Assembly: GCF_014203715.1 (NCBI RefSeq)
Contig: NZ_JACHJP010000006.1
Span: 62,001-126,000 of the forward strand
Source of the DNA: Streptosporangium saharense
GTDB lineage: Bacteria > Actinomycetota > Actinomycetes > Streptosporangiales > Streptosporangiaceae
Reading direction: 5' to 3'
DNA: 64,000 bases
In this document: one piece after another, positions 55,311 to 64,000 of the stretch
Position numbering within the stretch: position 1 is the first letter of the stretch
Layout: every line of letters begins with the position of its first letter
Position numbers and translations under genes: made by a program
Notes under the pieces: generated by a model
What the model was told of the DNA's origin: nothing
The model's input: only the letters and a program-made list of their open reading frames with translations
Databases searched by the model: none

Positions 55311-55476
55311 GTTTGCTTTGCGCCGCCTGGCGGCGGCGCGGGGGCTTGGGCGCCTGAGGCCAACGCTTTCCCTCGTCGCTCATCCGCTTCGCTCCTTCGC
55401 TCCTCAGTCCAAGCGTCGGCGCGCCCAAGCAAACCCCTCACGCATGGCGTCGGTAAGGCACAGGTCAAACCCTTCA
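55306..55476 (-). repeat. Dispersed structured repeat, copy B
   Basis: The reverse complement of this 171-bp stretch matches 17324-17537. The core (55345-55429) is bounded by CTTGGGCGC and GCGCCCAAG. On the minus strand the inner stem is CCGACGCTT/AAGCGTTGG, different in sequence from copy A but still paired. The loop between them differs from copy A at about 4 of 42 positions. Copy B has one distal GCGCCGCC/GGCGGCGC hairpin where copy A has two. It lies between the GntR gene and dapA. Confidence 0.8.
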
Positions 55477-55563
55477 TCTCCGGGGGGTGATGTTCGGGCT
55501 GTGTTTCTTGGGGGTTTGTCTGGTTTGGGATTTGGAGGAGTAGAGGGGCTGGCCTTGTTCGTC

Positions 55564-55636
55564 GGGGGTGAGGGCGGGGTGAACGGGGGTTGGGGCTGGT
55601 TGGAGGGGGGAGGAGGGGCTAGGCGGGGTGGCGGGG
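55564..55636 (+). other. G-run tract upstream of dapA
   Basis: At least eight runs of three or more G (for example 55564-55568, 55576-55579, 55585-55589, 55592-55595, 55605-55610, 55615-55618) occur with short spacers on the dapA coding strand, while C is scarce. Such spacing permits G-quadruplex formation. No gene is seen between the GntR start and dapA. Confidence 0.6.
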
Positions 55637-55672
55637 TCTACCGTTTGCGTGGATCCGGGTAGCGTTCGGTCT

Positions 55673-56599
55673 ATGGCAGCGCCAACTCGAACCTCTGACG
55701 CCCCCTTCGGCCGCATGCTGACCGCGATGGTCACACCGTTCACCACCGACGGCTCGGTCGACTACGAGGGAGTGCGGCGCCTTGCCGCCTACCTGGTGGA
55801 CGAGCAGCGCAACGACGGGCTCGTCGTGAGCGGCACCACCGGGGAGTCCCCGACGACCACGGACGAGGAGAAGGAGCGCATTCTGCGCATCGTCGTCGAG
55901 GAGGTCGGCGACCGCGCCACGGTCGTGGCGGGGGCGGGAACGAACGACACCCGCCACAGCGTCGAGTTGGCCAAGGCTGCCGAGCGCGCCGGGGCGCACG
56001 GCCTGCTGGTGGTGACGCCCTACTACAGCAAGCCCCCGCAGGAGGGGCTCTACCGGCACTTCACCGCCGTGGCCGACGCCACCGGCCTGCCGGTGATGCT
56101 CTACGACATCCCGGGCCGCAGCGGCGTGCCCATCGAGACCGCCACCCTGCTGCGGCTGGCCGCCCACGAGCGGATCGTCGCGGTCAAGGACGCCAAGGCC
56201 GACCTGTTCGCCGGGTCCCAGGTGATGGCGGCGACCGACCTCGTCTTCTACTCGGGGGACGACACGCTCAACCTGCCGTGGATCTCGGTTGGGGCCGCGG
56301 GGTGCGTCAGTGTCATCGGGCACGTGGTGGGCGCCGAGATCGCCACGATGATGAGCCTGTACCGTTCCGGCGACGTCGCGGGAGCGCTCGCCGTACACCG
56401 TGCGATCCTGCCGGTGGTCGCGGGCGTCATGACGCGGGCGGGCGGTGCGATCATGACGAAGGCGGCGCTGACCCTGGTGGGGCGCTCCGCGGGACCGGTG
56501 CGGGCGCCGCTGGCCGACGCCACGGCGGAGCAGGTCGCGCGGCTGAGAGAAGACTTGATCGCGGGTGGCGTGAAGCTGCCCGACGGAGATGTGTCATGA
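55673..56599 (+). CDS. dapA: 4-hydroxy-tetrahydrodipicolinate synthase
   Basis: A 308-residue TIM-barrel lyase condensing pyruvate and aspartate semialdehyde. MLTAMVTPFTTDGSVDYEGV is the N-terminus, VSGTTGESPTTT holds the phosphate/Thr loop, VVTPYYSKPPQEGL the catalytic Tyr, YDIPGRSGVPI the next motif, and VAVKDAKAD the Schiff-base Lys. ATG 55673 is used; a TAGCGT hexamer 9 bp upstream suggests a leaderless or very short leader. The upstream in-frame start at 55628 lacks support. Confidence 0.96.
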   Translation: MAAPTRTSDAPFGRMLTAMVTPFTTDGSVDYEGVRRLAAYLVDEQRNDGLVVSGTTGESPTTTDEEKERILRIVVEEVGDRATVVAGAGTNDTRHSVELAKAAERAGAHGLLVVTPYYSKPPQEGLYRHFTAVADATGLPVMLYDIPGRSGVPIETATLLRLAAHERIVAVKDAKADLFAGSQVMAATDLVFYSGDDTLNLPWISVGAAGCVSVIGHVVGAEIATMMSLYRSGDVAGALAVHRAILPVVAGVMTRAGGAIMTKAALTLVGRSAGPVRAPLADATAEQVARLREDLIAGGVKLPDGDVS

Positions 56600-56655
56600 G
56601 AGGTAACGCGGCGGCCGGTGACGGCCGCAGAGGGGAGAAACGGAAGTTTGAGTGA
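56596..56655 (+). CDS. Possible 19-residue coupling ORF
   Basis: The ATG overlaps the dapA stop (ATGA) and the frame MRGNAAAGDGRRGEKRKFE ends at 56655, inside the next small ORF. It could be a translational relay between dapA and the RNase J gene. Chance cannot be excluded. Confidence 0.2.
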   Translation: MRGNAAAGDGRRGEKRKFE

Positions 56656-56758
56656 CAGAGGACACAGTGGCCCGCCGGTGATCGGGGTGCTCGGCGAGGG
56701 AGCAGTCCTGCCGTCAGAGGGGGCCGCCTCCACCTACCAGAGAGGCGTGGCCGGATGA
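56648..56758 (+). CDS. Possible 36-residue coupling ORF before RNase J
   Basis: TTG 56648 lies behind GGGGAG and GGAAG and opens SDRGHSGPPVIGVLGEGAV, ending in a TGA that overlaps the RNase J ATG as ATGA. Together with the 19-residue ORF it bridges the whole dapA-RNase J gap. No family is recognised. Confidence 0.25.
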   Translation: MSDRGHSGPPVIGVLGEGAVLPSEGAASTYQRGVAG

Positions 56759-58440
56759 GTCACCCCCACCCGGAGCTCGGGCTGCCGCCCGCGCTCCCCG
56801 AAGGCGCGCTGCGCATCGTCGCCCTGGGCGGCCTGGGCGAGATCGGCCGCAACATGGCGGTCTTCGAGTACGACGGACGGCTGCTGATCGTCGACTGCGG
56901 GGTGCTCTTCCCCGAGCCCGACCAGCCCGGCGTCGACCTGATACTGCCCGACTTCGAGTACATCAGGGACCGTCTCGACGACGTCGAGGCACTGGTTCTG
57001 ACGCACGCCCACGAGGACCACATCGGTGCCGTGCCGTACCTGCTGAGGGAGCGGCGTGACATTCCGATCGTCGGTTCGAAGCTGACGCTGGCGCTGATCG
57101 AGGCCAAGCTCACCGAGCACCGCATCCAGCCGGTCAAGGTCGAGGTGGTCGAGGGTGAGCGGCGCGTGTTCGGTCCGTTCGAGACCGAGTTCTTCGCCGT
57201 CAACCACTCGATCCCGGACGCGCTGGCCGTGGCGATCAGGACGCCCGCGGGCATCGTCCTGCACACCGGTGACTTCCGGATGGACCAACTGCCCAGCGAC
57301 GGGCGGCTGACCGACCTGGGAGGGTTCGCCAGGCTCGGCGCCGAGGGCGTCGACCTGCTGATGTCGGACTCGACGAACGCCGAGGTCCCGGGCTTCGTCA
57401 CCAGTGAGCGGGAGATCGCCCCGGTCATCGACGAGGTGATCCGCACCGCGGAGAAGCGGGTGATCGTGGCGAGCTTCGCCTCCCACATCCACCGCGTCCA
57501 GCAGGTCATCGACTCCGCGCAGAAGCACGGCCGCAAGGTCGCGCTGGTCGGTCGTTCGATGGTGCGCAACATGGGCGTCGCCAGGGATCTGGGCTACCTG
57601 CGGGTGGCCTCCGACGTCATCGTCGACGCCAAGGAGATCGAGGGCTGGCCGCCCGAGGACGTGGTGCTGATCTGCACCGGCTCCCAGGGCGAGCCGATGG
57701 CGGCGCTGTCGCGCATGGCCAACCGCGACCACCCGATCAGGGTGGCCGAGGGCGACACCGTCCTGCTGGCCTCCTCCCTGGTCCCGGGCAACGAGACCGC
57801 GGTCAACAAGGTGATCAACGGGCTGAGCCGCTGGGGCGCCCGCGTGGTGCACAAGGGCAACGCCAAGGTGCACGTCTCCGGGCACGCCGCGGCGGGTGAG
57901 CTGCTCTACGTGCTCAACCTGACCAGGCCGTCGAACTTCATGCCGGTGCACGGCGAGTGGCGTCACCTGCGGGCGCACGCCAAGCTCGCCGCGTTGACCG
58001 GGGTTCCCGACGACCACATCGTGATCGCCGAGGACGGCGTCGTGGTGGACCTGGTCGACGGTCGCGCGCGGATCGTGGGAGCGGTCCCCGCAGGTTACGT
58101 CTACGTGGACGGCACCTCGGTCGGCGACGTCACCGACTTCGCCCTCAAGGACCGTCGCATCCTGGGCGAGGAGGGCTTCATCTCCATCGTCGTGGTGGTC
58201 GACACCGGCACGGGCAAGCTGACCGGCGGGCCGGAGATCCACGCCCGCGGGTCGGGCATCGACCCCGAGCGGCTCACGGAGGTCCTCCCGCAGATCGAGA
58301 GGGCGATCGAGGAGAACGCCGCCGACGGCGTCGTCGACATCCAGCAGATCCGCAGGGTGGTCCGCAGGACCGTGGGGCGCTGGGTGAGCGACACCTACCG
58401 CCGCCGCCCGATGATCATCCCCGTGGTGGTCGAGGTCTGA
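56755..58440 (+). CDS. rnj: Ribonuclease J
   Basis: A 561-residue MBL/beta-CASP RNase with 5'-3' exo- and endonuclease activity. LRIVALGGLGEIGRNMAVFEYDG opens the fold; the zinc motif is LTHAHEDHIGAVPYLL. HTGDFRMDQ and SDSTNAEVPGF follow, and the beta-CASP part has VASFASHIHRVQQVI and VSGHAAAGELLYVLNL. Location after dapA is conserved in actinomycetes. With PNPase (32203-34521) it covers both directions of mRNA decay. Confidence 0.97.
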   Translation: MSHPHPELGLPPALPEGALRIVALGGLGEIGRNMAVFEYDGRLLIVDCGVLFPEPDQPGVDLILPDFEYIRDRLDDVEALVLTHAHEDHIGAVPYLLRERRDIPIVGSKLTLALIEAKLTEHRIQPVKVEVVEGERRVFGPFETEFFAVNHSIPDALAVAIRTPAGIVLHTGDFRMDQLPSDGRLTDLGGFARLGAEGVDLLMSDSTNAEVPGFVTSEREIAPVIDEVIRTAEKRVIVASFASHIHRVQQVIDSAQKHGRKVALVGRSMVRNMGVARDLGYLRVASDVIVDAKEIEGWPPEDVVLICTGSQGEPMAALSRMANRDHPIRVAEGDTVLLASSLVPGNETAVNKVINGLSRWGARVVHKGNAKVHVSGHAAAGELLYVLNLTRPSNFMPVHGEWRHLRAHAKLAALTGVPDDHIVIAEDGVVVDLVDGRARIVGAVPAGYVYVDGTSVGDVTDFALKDRRILGEEGFISIVVVVDTGTGKLTGGPEIHARGSGIDPERLTEVLPQIERAIEENAADGVVDIQQIRRVVRRTVGRWVSDTYRRRPMIIPVVVEV

Positions 58441-58450
58441 CCTCGCGCCA

Positions 58451-58482
58451 GCCGTACGGCCCGCTCAGGCAGGCCGTACGGC
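58451..58482 (+). terminator. Hairpin after RNase J
   Basis: Two copies of GCCGTACGGC (58451-58460 and 58473-58482), each itself a palindrome, can pair with each other around CCGCTCAGGCAG. Without a T-run immediately behind, termination efficiency is uncertain. Confidence 0.55.
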
Positions 58483-58494
58483 ATGTCGGGAGAT

Positions 58495-58523
58495 TTGGAT
58501 CTTTGGGGTTTTTGTTCTATATG
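58495..58523 (+). promoter_or_regulatory. Candidate ftsK promoter
   Basis: TTGGAT (58495-58500) and TATATG (58518-58523) are spaced by 17 bp in a locally AT-rich stretch 62 bp before the ftsK start codon. Confidence 0.5.
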
Positions 58524-58584
58524 GTGAGGCTGGTACCGGCGAGCCTGCGCGTGATCGGCGGCCGGGGTCGATAGCCTCGCTAGC

Positions 58585-61110
58585 ATGGCCACCGGTACGT
58601 CTAAAGGCGCCTCAGGCAGGACTCCCGCCAAGGGGTCGGGCCGGTCCGGGTCCTCCGCGCCCCGCACGGCTCCCGTCAGGCGGGTCGCCACCACCCGGGC
58701 GAAGCCCGCCCCGCGCCCCAGCAGGCCCTCGGGTCCCCAGCACGACCCGCTCGGCTGGCTCTTCACCATGATCGGCAAGCTGTTCATGGGGATCTGGATG
58801 CTCCTGGCGGGCGGCGTCGGCACCGCGGCGCGTGCCCTGGGGCAGAACGCCAGGGAGCTCGACCCGGTGCACCGCCGCGACGGGCTCGGCCTTGCGGTGT
58901 TCTCCGGGGCCATCGCGCTCGCCGCCATCCTCTGGCGGGACACCACGGGCACGGTCTCCGAGGTGGTCAACGGGGTCATGCGCGGGACCTTCGGGTCCCT
59001 GGCCTGGCTGGTCCCCGTCCTGCTCGCGCTGCTGGCCTGGCGGCTGCTTCGCCACCCCGACCAGAACGCCGACACCGGCAGGATGGGCATCGGGTGGTCG
59101 GCGCTCATGGTCGGCCTGCTCGGCGTCGTGCACGTGGTGCACGACACGCCGTACCCGTCGGGAGGGCCCTCCGACGGGATGGACAAGGTCTCGGCCGCCG
59201 GGGGCATGGTCGGCTTCATCGTCTCGGCGCCGCCCGCGAGCATCCTGCCCGCCTTCGTCACGATCCCGCTGCTGCTGATCCTGTCCGGGTTCGGCGTCCT
59301 GGTGATCACCGCGACCCCGGTCCACCGGATCCCCGAGCGGCTGGCCGAGATCAGGCACATGCTCTTCGACCGGGAGGCGCCCCCCAGGTCCAGGACCGGG
59401 AAGAAGCCCGCGCGCAAACGGCCCGCGGAAGAGCGCGAGGGCGGCGAGACGGTCAAGCCGTACGACACGCCGGTGGTCACCGAGCGGCAGGCGGCGGCGG
59501 GGGCGGCGGATCACTCCCCGGAGATCGTCCCCGGGCTCACCGAGGAACAGCCGGAGGAGGAGGCGGTCTCCGCGACCAAGGTGGAGCCGCCCGCCCCGAC
59601 CCCGGCGCCGCGCAAGGTCGAGCAGCTCGTCCTGTCGCCGCAGGCGGGCCCCTACACGCTGCCCGACATCCAGTTCCTGCGCCCCGGCAGCGCCCCCAAG
59701 CCGCAGACCAAGGCCAACACCGTCGTGGTCAACGCGCTGACCAGCGTGATGGAGCAGTTCTCCATCGACGCCCAGGTGATCGGGTTCACCCGGGGGCCGA
59801 CGGTGACGCGCTACGAGATCGAGCTGGGCCCCGCGGTCAAGGTCGAGAAGGTCACCGCGCTCACCAGGAACATCGCCTACGCCGTCAAGTCCGCCGACGT
59901 GCGCATCCTGTCGCCGATCCCCGGCAAGTCGGCGATCGGCGTGGAGATCCCCAACACCGACAAGGACCTGGTCTCCCTCGGCGACATCCTGCGCTCGCAG
60001 GTGGCCCAGGCGGACCACCACCCGATGATCGTCGGCCTGGGCAAGGACGTCGAGGGCCGCACCATCGTGGCCAACCTCGCCAAGATGCCGCATCTGCTCA
60101 TCGCGGGCGCGACCGGCGCGGGCAAGTCGGTCTGCGTCAACGGCCTGATCTCCTCGATCCTGATGCGCGCCACGCCCGACGAGGTGCGGATGGTGCTGGT
60201 CGACCCCAAGCGGGTCGAGCTGAGCGTCTACGAGGGCATTCCGCACCTGATCACGCCGATCATCACCAACCCGAAGAAGGCCGCCGAAGCCCTGGAGTGG
60301 GTGGTCGGCGAGATGGACCGCCGCTACGACGACCTGGCCGCCAGCGGCTTCCGGCACGTCGACGACTTCAACAAGGCGGTGCGCGCGGGCAAGCTCGTGC
60401 CGCCGCCGGGCAGCGAGCGCGTCTACCAGCCCTACCCCTACCTCCTGGTGATCGTGGACGAGCTGGCCGACCTGATGATGGTCGCCCCCCGCGACGTCGA
60501 GGACTCCATCGTCCGCATCACCCAGCTCGCCCGCGCCGCGGGCATCCACCTGGTCATCGCGACCCAGCGGCCCAGCGTGGACGTGGTCACCGGCCTGATC
60601 AAGGCCAACGTGCCCTCCAGGCTGGCCTTCGCGACCTCCTCGCTGGCCGACTCCCGGGTCATCCTGGACCAGCCGGGCGCCGAGAAGCTGGTCGGACAGG
60701 GTGACGCGCTGTTCCTGCCGATGGGCGCGAGCAAGCCCATGCGGCTGCAGAACGCCTTCATCTCCGAGAAGGAGATCACCGAGGTCGTCTCGCACTGCAA
60801 GGAGCAGATGCAGGTCGAGTACCGCGACGACGTGTCCGCCTCGGCGACCGCCAAGAAGGAGATCGACGAGGACATCGGCGACGACCTCGACCTGCTGGTC
60901 CAGGCCGCCGAGCTGATCGTGACCACCCAGTTCGGCTCGACCTCGATGCTCCAGCGCAAGCTGCGGGTCGGCTTCGCCAAGGCCGGGCGGCTGATGGACC
61001 TGCTGGAGAGCAGGAACGTCGTGGGGCCCAGCGAGGGCTCCAAGGCACGCGAGGTCATGGTCAAGCCCGACGAGCTGCCCGGCCTCCTGGCCGACCTGCG
61101 GGGTCAATGA
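58585..61110 (+). CDS. ftsK: DNA translocase FtsK/SpoIIIE
   Basis: An 841-residue septal DNA pump. The basic Ser/Pro N-terminus (1-55) precedes about four membrane helices (about 60-240) and a Pro/Glu-rich linker. The motor has GATGAGKSVCVNGLI (Walker A, about 507-521), LLVIVDELADLMM (Walker B) and ATQRPSVDVVTG. The C-terminal gamma winged helix is AAELIVTTQFGSTSMLQRKLRVGFAKAGRLMDLLE, which reads KOPS/SRS-type sequences. ATG 58585 is the start. Confidence 0.97.
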   Translation: MATGTSKGASGRTPAKGSGRSGSSAPRTAPVRRVATTRAKPAPRPSRPSGPQHDPLGWLFTMIGKLFMGIWMLLAGGVGTAARALGQNARELDPVHRRDGLGLAVFSGAIALAAILWRDTTGTVSEVVNGVMRGTFGSLAWLVPVLLALLAWRLLRHPDQNADTGRMGIGWSALMVGLLGVVHVVHDTPYPSGGPSDGMDKVSAAGGMVGFIVSAPPASILPAFVTIPLLLILSGFGVLVITATPVHRIPERLAEIRHMLFDREAPPRSRTGKKPARKRPAEEREGGETVKPYDTPVVTERQAAAGAADHSPEIVPGLTEEQPEEEAVSATKVEPPAPTPAPRKVEQLVLSPQAGPYTLPDIQFLRPGSAPKPQTKANTVVVNALTSVMEQFSIDAQVIGFTRGPTVTRYEIELGPAVKVEKVTALTRNIAYAVKSADVRILSPIPGKSAIGVEIPNTDKDLVSLGDILRSQVAQADHHPMIVGLGKDVEGRTIVANLAKMPHLLIAGATGAGKSVCVNGLISSILMRATPDEVRMVLVDPKRVELSVYEGIPHLITPIITNPKKAAEALEWVVGEMDRRYDDLAASGFRHVDDFNKAVRAGKLVPPPGSERVYQPYPYLLVIVDELADLMMVAPRDVEDSIVRITQLARAAGIHLVIATQRPSVDVVTGLIKANVPSRLAFATSSLADSRVILDQPGAEKLVGQGDALFLPMGASKPMRLQNAFISEKEITEVVSHCKEQMQVEYRDDVSASATAKKEIDEDIGDDLDLLVQAAELIVTTQFGSTSMLQRKLRVGFAKAGRLMDLLESRNVVGPSEGSKAREVMVKPDELPGLLADLRGQ

Positions 61111-61193
61111 CGCCCCCGACGTACGGGAGCAACCCGATTACTGGTTGAATAGGACTCACTACGCAGCGTCGGGTGCTTTGGGGGCGTGCGGCT

Positions 61194-61952
61194 ATGAGCA
61201 TTGGCAGCAGTTTGGCGCAGGCGCGCCGGTCGGCGGGACTGACCGTCACGGAGCTGAGCGCGCACACACGCGTTCGCGAGGCACTGATCCACGCGATCGA
61301 GCGGGACGACTTCTCCCAGTGCGGAGGGGACTTCTACGCGCGGGGCCACGTCCGCAACATCGCCAAGGCCCTGGGGCTCGATCCCGAGGCCGTGGTGCAC
61401 GAGTACGACGAGGAGCACGGGGGCGTGCCGCAGCCGGTCAGGGCCGCCAGCGTGTTCCAGGCGGAGACCCCCATCAAGATCCGGGAGAGCCGCTCGCCCA
61501 ACTGGACGATGGCCATGGGCGTCGCGCTGGCCATCGTGGTGGTCTTCGGCGTGGTCAAGACCATGGGCGGGCAGGGGGAGACCCCCACGGCCGATGTGCG
61601 CCCGGCTGTACCCTCGCCGTCGGAGGCGGGCAGGAGGCCCGACACGCCCGGGCCGACGCGCAAGCCCAACTCGCTGGCCGCGGGCACGGTGAGCGGTCCC
61701 GTGGTCCTCAAGATCAGCGCGAAGCGCTCCTCGTGGCTCGACGTGAAGGACGTGGGTGGCAAAAAACTCTTCTCCGGCACGCTGGAGGCGGGTAAAACCT
61801 CGGTCTGGCGGGCCGAGAAAGGGATGAAGGTCACCTTCAGCGACGGCGGGGCCGTCTCCCTGCAGCTCAACGGCAAGAACCTCGGCACCCCGGGACGCCG
61901 TGGGCAGGTCGTCAACCGCTCCTACGGCATGTCGGAGTCCACCTCGGGCTAG
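61194..61952 (+). CDS. RodZ-like membrane protein with HTH and DUF4115
   Basis: A 252-residue bitopic protein. The cytoplasmic HTH_25 domain ([39 protein letters not shown]) is followed by one transmembrane helix (about 110-128, [19 protein letters not shown]), a Pro-rich spacer and a C-terminal DUF4115 beta domain ([26 protein letters not shown]). It is the actinobacterial counterpart of RodZ/YmfM, linked to cell shape and septation. It follows ftsK after 83 bp. ATG 61194 is preferred over 61173. Confidence 0.9.
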   Translation: MSIGSSLAQARRSAGLTVTELSAHTRVREALIHAIERDDFSQCGGDFYARGHVRNIAKALGLDPEAVVHEYDEEHGGVPQPVRAASVFQAETPIKIRESRSPNWTMAMGVALAIVVVFGVVKTMGGQGETPTADVRPAVPSPSEAGRRPDTPGPTRKPNSLAAGTVSGPVVLKISAKRSSWLDVKDVGGKKLFSGTLEAGKTSVWRAEKGMKVTFSDGGAVSLQLNGKNLGTPGRRGQVVNRSYGMSESTSG

Positions 61953-62020
61953 CCCGGCGGGAGCTGGGAACGGGGGAGGTGCATCGGTGGCCGCCAACTC
62001 CCGATACCGTAGTGTCCACC

Positions 62021-63430
62021 ATGTCATCCCGCCGAACCGCATCGCTGATCACGCTGGGCTGCGCGCGTAACGAGGTCGACTCAGAGGAGCTCGCCGCGCG
62101 TCTTGAGGCTGCCGGCTGGCAGGTGGGCGACGACGACCCCGATGTCATCGTCGTCAACACCTGCGGCTTCATCGACTCAGCGAAAAAGGACTCCATCGAC
62201 ACACTGCTGGCCGCGGCCGACTCGGGGGCCAAGGTGGTCGCCGCGGGCTGCATGGCGGAAAGGTACGGTGACCAGCTCGCCGACGCCCTGCCCGAGGCGT
62301 CAGCCGTCATCTCCTTCGACGACTACACCCAGATCGGCGCGCGCCTCGACGACGTGCTCGAAGGCAGGTCGCTCGTCCCGCACAGCCCGCGCGACCGCAG
62401 GACCCTGCTGCCGATCTCCCCGGTCGAGCGCGCCGCGGCCCCCAAGACCAACATCCCCGGCCACGGCGAGCTGCCCGAGGGCCTGGCCCCGGCCAGCGGT
62501 CCCCGGCCACTGCGCAAGCGCCTGGGGGACGGCCCCGTCGCCTCGCTGAAGCTGGCCTCCGGGTGCGACAGGCGCTGCACGTTCTGCGCCATCCCCGCCT
62601 TCCGCGGCGCCTACGTCTCCCGTGACCCCGCCGAGCTGCTCGGTGAGGCCACCTGGCTGGCGGAACAGGGCGTCAGGGAGCTCGTCCTGGTCAGCGAGAA
62701 CTCCACCTCCTACGGCAAGGACCTGGGCGACCTGCGGGCGCTGGAGAAGCTGCTGCCCTCCCTGGCCGCCGTCGAGGGGATCGAGCGGGTGCGGGTCAGC
62801 TACCTGCAGCCCGCCGAGCTGCGTCCCGGCCTGCTTGAGGCGATCTCCTGCACCGAGGGCGTCGCGCCCTACTTCGACCTGTCCTTCCAGCACGCCAGCG
62901 GCTCCGTGCTGCGGCGGATGCGCCGTTTCGGCGACCCGAGGCGCTTCCTCGACCTGCTGGAGACGATCAGGGCCAAGGCGCCCGAGGCCGGGGTCCGTTC
63001 CAACTTCATCGTGGGCTTCCCCGGTGAGACCGAGGAGGAGTTCGGCGAGCTGGTCTCCTTCCTGGAGCAGGCCAGGCTCGACGTGGTCGGCATCTTCGGC
63101 TACTCCGACGAGGAGGGCACCGAGGCGGCCGACCTGCCGGGCAAGCTGGAGCAGGAGGTCGTCGACGCCAGGGTGGCCACGCTGACCGAGCTGGCCGACG
63201 AGCTCATGGCCCAGCGGGCCGAGGAGCGCATCGGCACCGAGGTGGACATCCTCATCGAGGAGGACCTCGGCGACGGCGGCTACGAGGGGCGTGCCGAGCA
63301 CCAGGGCCCCGAGGTGGACGGGTCCGTCACGGTCCAGGGCATCGGCCTGGTGCCCGGGCAGATCGTCAGGGCCGTCGTGGTCGACTCAGAGGGAGTGGAT
63401 CTGATCGCCCGCATCAAGGCCGCGCCGTGA
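62021..63430 (+). CDS. rimO: Ribosomal protein S12 methylthiotransferase
   Basis: A 469-residue radical-SAM enzyme that methylthiolates Asp of ribosomal S12. The UPF0004 domain begins [19 protein letters not shown] and has [15 protein letters not shown] and [10 protein letters not shown] as further cluster Cys. The radical SAM motif is C182-DRR-C186-TF-C189, then the TRAM domain at the C-terminus ([25 protein letters not shown]). ATG 62021 follows a short leader with a TACCGT/TAGTGT -10-like region, possibly leaderless. Confidence 0.96.
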   Translation: MSSRRTASLITLGCARNEVDSEELAARLEAAGWQVGDDDPDVIVVNTCGFIDSAKKDSIDTLLAAADSGAKVVAAGCMAERYGDQLADALPEASAVISFDDYTQIGARLDDVLEGRSLVPHSPRDRRTLLPISPVERAAAPKTNIPGHGELPEGLAPASGPRPLRKRLGDGPVASLKLASGCDRRCTFCAIPAFRGAYVSRDPAELLGEATWLAEQGVRELVLVSENSTSYGKDLGDLRALEKLLPSLAAVEGIERVRVSYLQPAELRPGLLEAISCTEGVAPYFDLSFQHASGSVLRRMRRFGDPRRFLDLLETIRAKAPEAGVRSNFIVGFPGETEEEFGELVSFLEQARLDVVGIFGYSDEEGTEAADLPGKLEQEVVDARVATLTELADELMAQRAEERIGTEVDILIEEDLGDGGYEGRAEHQGPEVDGSVTVQGIGLVPGQIVRAVVVDSEGVDLIARIKAAP

Positions 63431-63455
63431 GCGCGCCACCGGGCCGGGAGACCGT

Positions 63456-64000
63456 ATGACCAACCCGCCAGAGACCGGCACCGGCGCGACGCCGGCGACC
63501 ACGCGCCCGAAGGTGAGCGCGTGGAACATCGCCAATGTCGTGACGGTGATACGGCTGGCGATGGTCCCCATCTTCGCGCTCTGCCTGTTCGTGCCGGGCA
63601 CCGGCTGGCGGTTCACCGCGCTTGCCGTCTTCCTGGTCGCCTCGCTGACGGACCTGCTCGACGGTGAGCTGGCCCGGCGCTACGGCCTGATCACCGACTT
63701 CGGCAAGATCGCCGATCCGATCGCGGACAAGGCGCTGATCGGCGCGGCGCTCATCAGCCTCTCGCTGCTCGACGAACTGCCCTGGTGGGTCACGATCGTG
63801 ATCCTCGGCAGGGAACTGGGCATCACCGTGCTGCGGTTCGCGGTCATCAGGCACGGCGTGATCCCCGCCAGCTACGGCGGCAAGGTGAAAACCGTCCTGC
63901 AGATCGCCGCGATCGTCTCCTACATGTGGCCTGGGGTTCCCGGGCCGATCCGCGTGGTCGTCATGGGCGCCGCCGTCCTCGTGACGGTGGGCACCGGGCT
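63456..64000 (+). CDS. pgsA: CDP-diacylglycerol-glycerol-3-phosphate 3-phosphatidyltransferase (cut by window end)
   Basis: The visible 181 residues start MTNPPETGTGATPATTRPKV and include WNIANVVTVIRLAMVPIFAL in the first helix and the CDP-alcohol phosphotransferase motif DLLDGELARRYGLITDFGKIADPIADK (about 68-94). It makes phosphatidylglycerol phosphate. The usual next genes in actinomycetes are cinA and a XRE regulator. ATG 63456 follows GGGAG; rimO ends 25 bp upstream. The 3' end is missing. Confidence 0.94.
   Translation, partial: MTNPPETGTGATPATTRPKVSAWNIANVVTVIRLAMVPIFALCLFVPGTGWRFTALAVFLVASLTDLLDGELARRYGLITDFGKIADPIADKALIGAALISLSLLDELPWWVTIVILGRELGITVLRFAVIRHGVIPASYGGKVKTVLQIAAIVSYMWPGVPGPIRVVVMGAAVLVTVGTG

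Noticed and set aside
58612-61107. Long open frame antisense to ftsK, and similar antisense frames over chitinase, pnp, adenine deaminase and rimO
   Set aside because: Each exactly shadows a well-conserved gene and shows no domain, ribosome binding site or sensible composition.

Overview
This is a 64 kb piece of chromosome from a high-GC actinomycete. GTG starts are frequent, start and stop codons often overlap by 4 bp, and intrinsic terminators usually lack a T-run. The order proS - (DUF4439 pair) - rimP - nusA - ylxR - infB - ylxP - rbfA - DHH - truB - ribF - rpsO - pnp - M16 protease - dapB ... dapA - RNase J - ftsK - rodZ-like - rimO - pgsA is the classic actinobacterial translation/RNA-processing block. 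Gene content and style suggest Streptosporangiales (Streptosporangium/Nonomuraea-like); this placement is an inference. No tRNA, rRNA, CRISPR, insertion sequence, prophage or biosynthetic cluster was seen.

Layout. 1-5.9 kb: a tightly coupled run of metal hydrolases (amidohydrolase, metallo-beta-lactamase fold), a rhodanese, a YceI protein, a GntR/FadR regulator and an MFS exporter, probably one catabolic or detoxification operon. 6-8.6 kb: a large secreted GH18 chitinase with two binding modules, two FnIII domains and a striking 17-bp operator-like palindrome. 8.7-12.2 kb (minus): a two-component system with an ABC-2 exporter, and structured DNA upstream. 12.8-17.3 kb: GntR/UTRA regulator, GNAT, CutC, ferredoxin-NADP reductase and an unknown membrane protein. 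17.6-36.6 kb: the conserved core from proS to dapB.

36.6-55.1 kb is an accessory block between dapB and dapA. It holds GNAT, TenA, a PucR regulator, a secreted malectin/beta-helix protein, a purine salvage cluster (adenine deaminase type 2, AdeC-like hydrolase, NCS1 permease), MenA, GNAT, a CGNR regulator, a divergent MocR/EamA pair, a peroxiredoxin, an ABM monooxygenase, a DUF6907 protein, an XRE regulator, a TetR/FAD-monooxygenase pair and a GntR regulator. 55.7-64 kb returns to the core with dapA, RNase J, FtsK, RodZ-like, RimO and PgsA (cut by the window end).

The most unusual signal is a dispersed element present twice in opposite orientation (17324-17537 and 55306-55476). Both copies share a strongly conserved loop closed by two stems, and the inner stem differs between copies by compensatory base changes, which points to a conserved structured RNA or hairpin repeat. 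Near copy two lie a 20-bp hairpin and a G-run tract upstream of dapA. At whole-window scale CTCGAG is almost absent while CTTGAG, CTCGAC and CTCGAA are common, and CCGTACGG seems over-represented.
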